A stretch of 5,571 nt of DNA. It comes from Gemmatimonadaceae bacterium. GTDB taxonomy: Bacteria > Gemmatimonadota > Gemmatimonadetes > Gemmatimonadales > Gemmatimonadaceae. The stretch covers positions 1-5,571 of the forward strand of contig JACCRL010000298.1 in the NCBI GenBank assembly GCA_013813605.1, written 5' to 3'. A model generated the notes under the pieces. It did not search any database and was not told where the DNA came from. It saw nothing but the letters and a program-made list of their open reading frames with translations. Shown piece after piece: positions 5,319 to 5,571 of the stretch (positions are counted from its first letter, which is position 1; each line of letters opens with the position of its first letter). A program made the translations under genes and the position numbers.

Positions 5319-5571
5319 ATGCGCCCAGCGTGCCGTTTTGTCCTCGCCGTTACTATCTGCCTGCCGCTAACCGCCGGCGACGCATTTTCCCAGACGGCGG
5401 CAACGAAAATCCACGAGACTCCTTCGCCGGTAGTGAAGGCGATCGCACGGAGCGGGAGCGTGGCGATCGACGGGAGCCTCAACGAATCGGCGTGGTCGGG
5501 CGCCGGCGTCGCGACCGGATTCGTTCAGGCGCAGCCGAGCGAGGGGAAGCCGGTGACGCAGAACACCGAGG
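5319..5571 (+). CDS. Secreted DUF5916/CBM9-like protein, N-terminal part only
   Basis: The frame opens at ATG 5319 and is still open at the right edge, giving 84 residues. Residues 1 to about 25 form a signal peptide (MRPACRFVLAVTICLPLTAG, then DAFSQ), with a likely cut after AFS or shortly downstream. From residue 43 the sequence ARSGSVAIDGSLNESAWSGA continues to GFVQAQPSEGKPVTQNTE. The pattern G-x-I-x-IDG-x-LxExxW, then FVQ-x-P-x-EG-x-P and TE, is the hallmark of the N-terminal carbohydrate-binding family-9-like domain of DUF5916 proteins. These are usually large (over 700 residues), with a C-terminal outer-membrane-like region, and are abundant in Gemmatimonadota and Bacteroidota. Export to the periplasm or outer membrane is predicted. 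No upstream in-frame start exists near the ATG, and no Shine-Dalgarno is evident. The preceding ECF-like promoter at 5241 probably drives it. Confidence 0.78.
   Translation, partial: MRPACRFVLAVTICLPLTAGDAFSQTAATKIHETPSPVVKAIARSGSVAIDGSLNESAWSGAGVATGFVQAQPSEGKPVTQNTE

Noticed and set aside
5270..5482. Minus-strand 70-residue open frame at the right end
   Set aside because: It overlaps the signal peptide and the IDG-x-LxExxW motif of the plus-strand secreted protein, which is a much better explanation.

Overview
The window looks like chromosomal DNA of a high-GC, Gram-negative-type bacterium. A lipobox protein, a secreted carbohydrate-binding-like protein of the DUF5916 type, a retropepsin-like protease and ECF-style promoter motifs together suggest Gemmatimonadota or a similar soil phylum. 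That placement is inference from family content and composition; there is no rRNA or marker gene here. I saw no mobile element, tRNA, rRNA or CRISPR array.

Layout: (1) From the left edge to 1105 (+) is the 3' part of a GHL10/DUF187 glycosidase-like gene with a C-terminal beta-rich domain. (2) A 73-bp convergent gap (1106-1178) holds a strong hairpin. (3) On the minus strand, a DUF72/YecE-like gene (2347-1574) overlaps by one base a methionine-R-sulfoxide reductase gene, msrB (1574-1179), and the two form one operon. (4) A 78-bp divergent gap (2348-2425) leads to a plus-strand lipoprotein (2426-3721) carrying two retropepsin-like aspartic protease units. (5) After 46 bp comes a 424-aa regulator (3768-5042) with a C-terminal ArsR-type winged helix and a large N-terminal domain. 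Its start overlaps an inverted repeat and an extended -10 element, with no Shine-Dalgarno. (6) The intergenic region 5043-5318 is unusually structured. It holds an ECF-like promoter, a short hairpin-plus-terminator transcript unit, a second long hairpin and a second ECF-like promoter. (7) At 5319 a secreted DUF5916/CBM9-like protein begins and runs off the right edge.

The genes do not form one pathway. MsrB repairs oxidised methionine. The GHL10 protein and the DUF5916-like protein probably act in the envelope on glycans, and the protease is anchored at the envelope. The part most worth following up is 5043-5318, which may encode a small RNA (or an attenuated leader) under an alternative sigma factor that also serves the downstream secreted-protein gene. 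The autoregulatory-looking start of the ArsR-type gene is the second lead.
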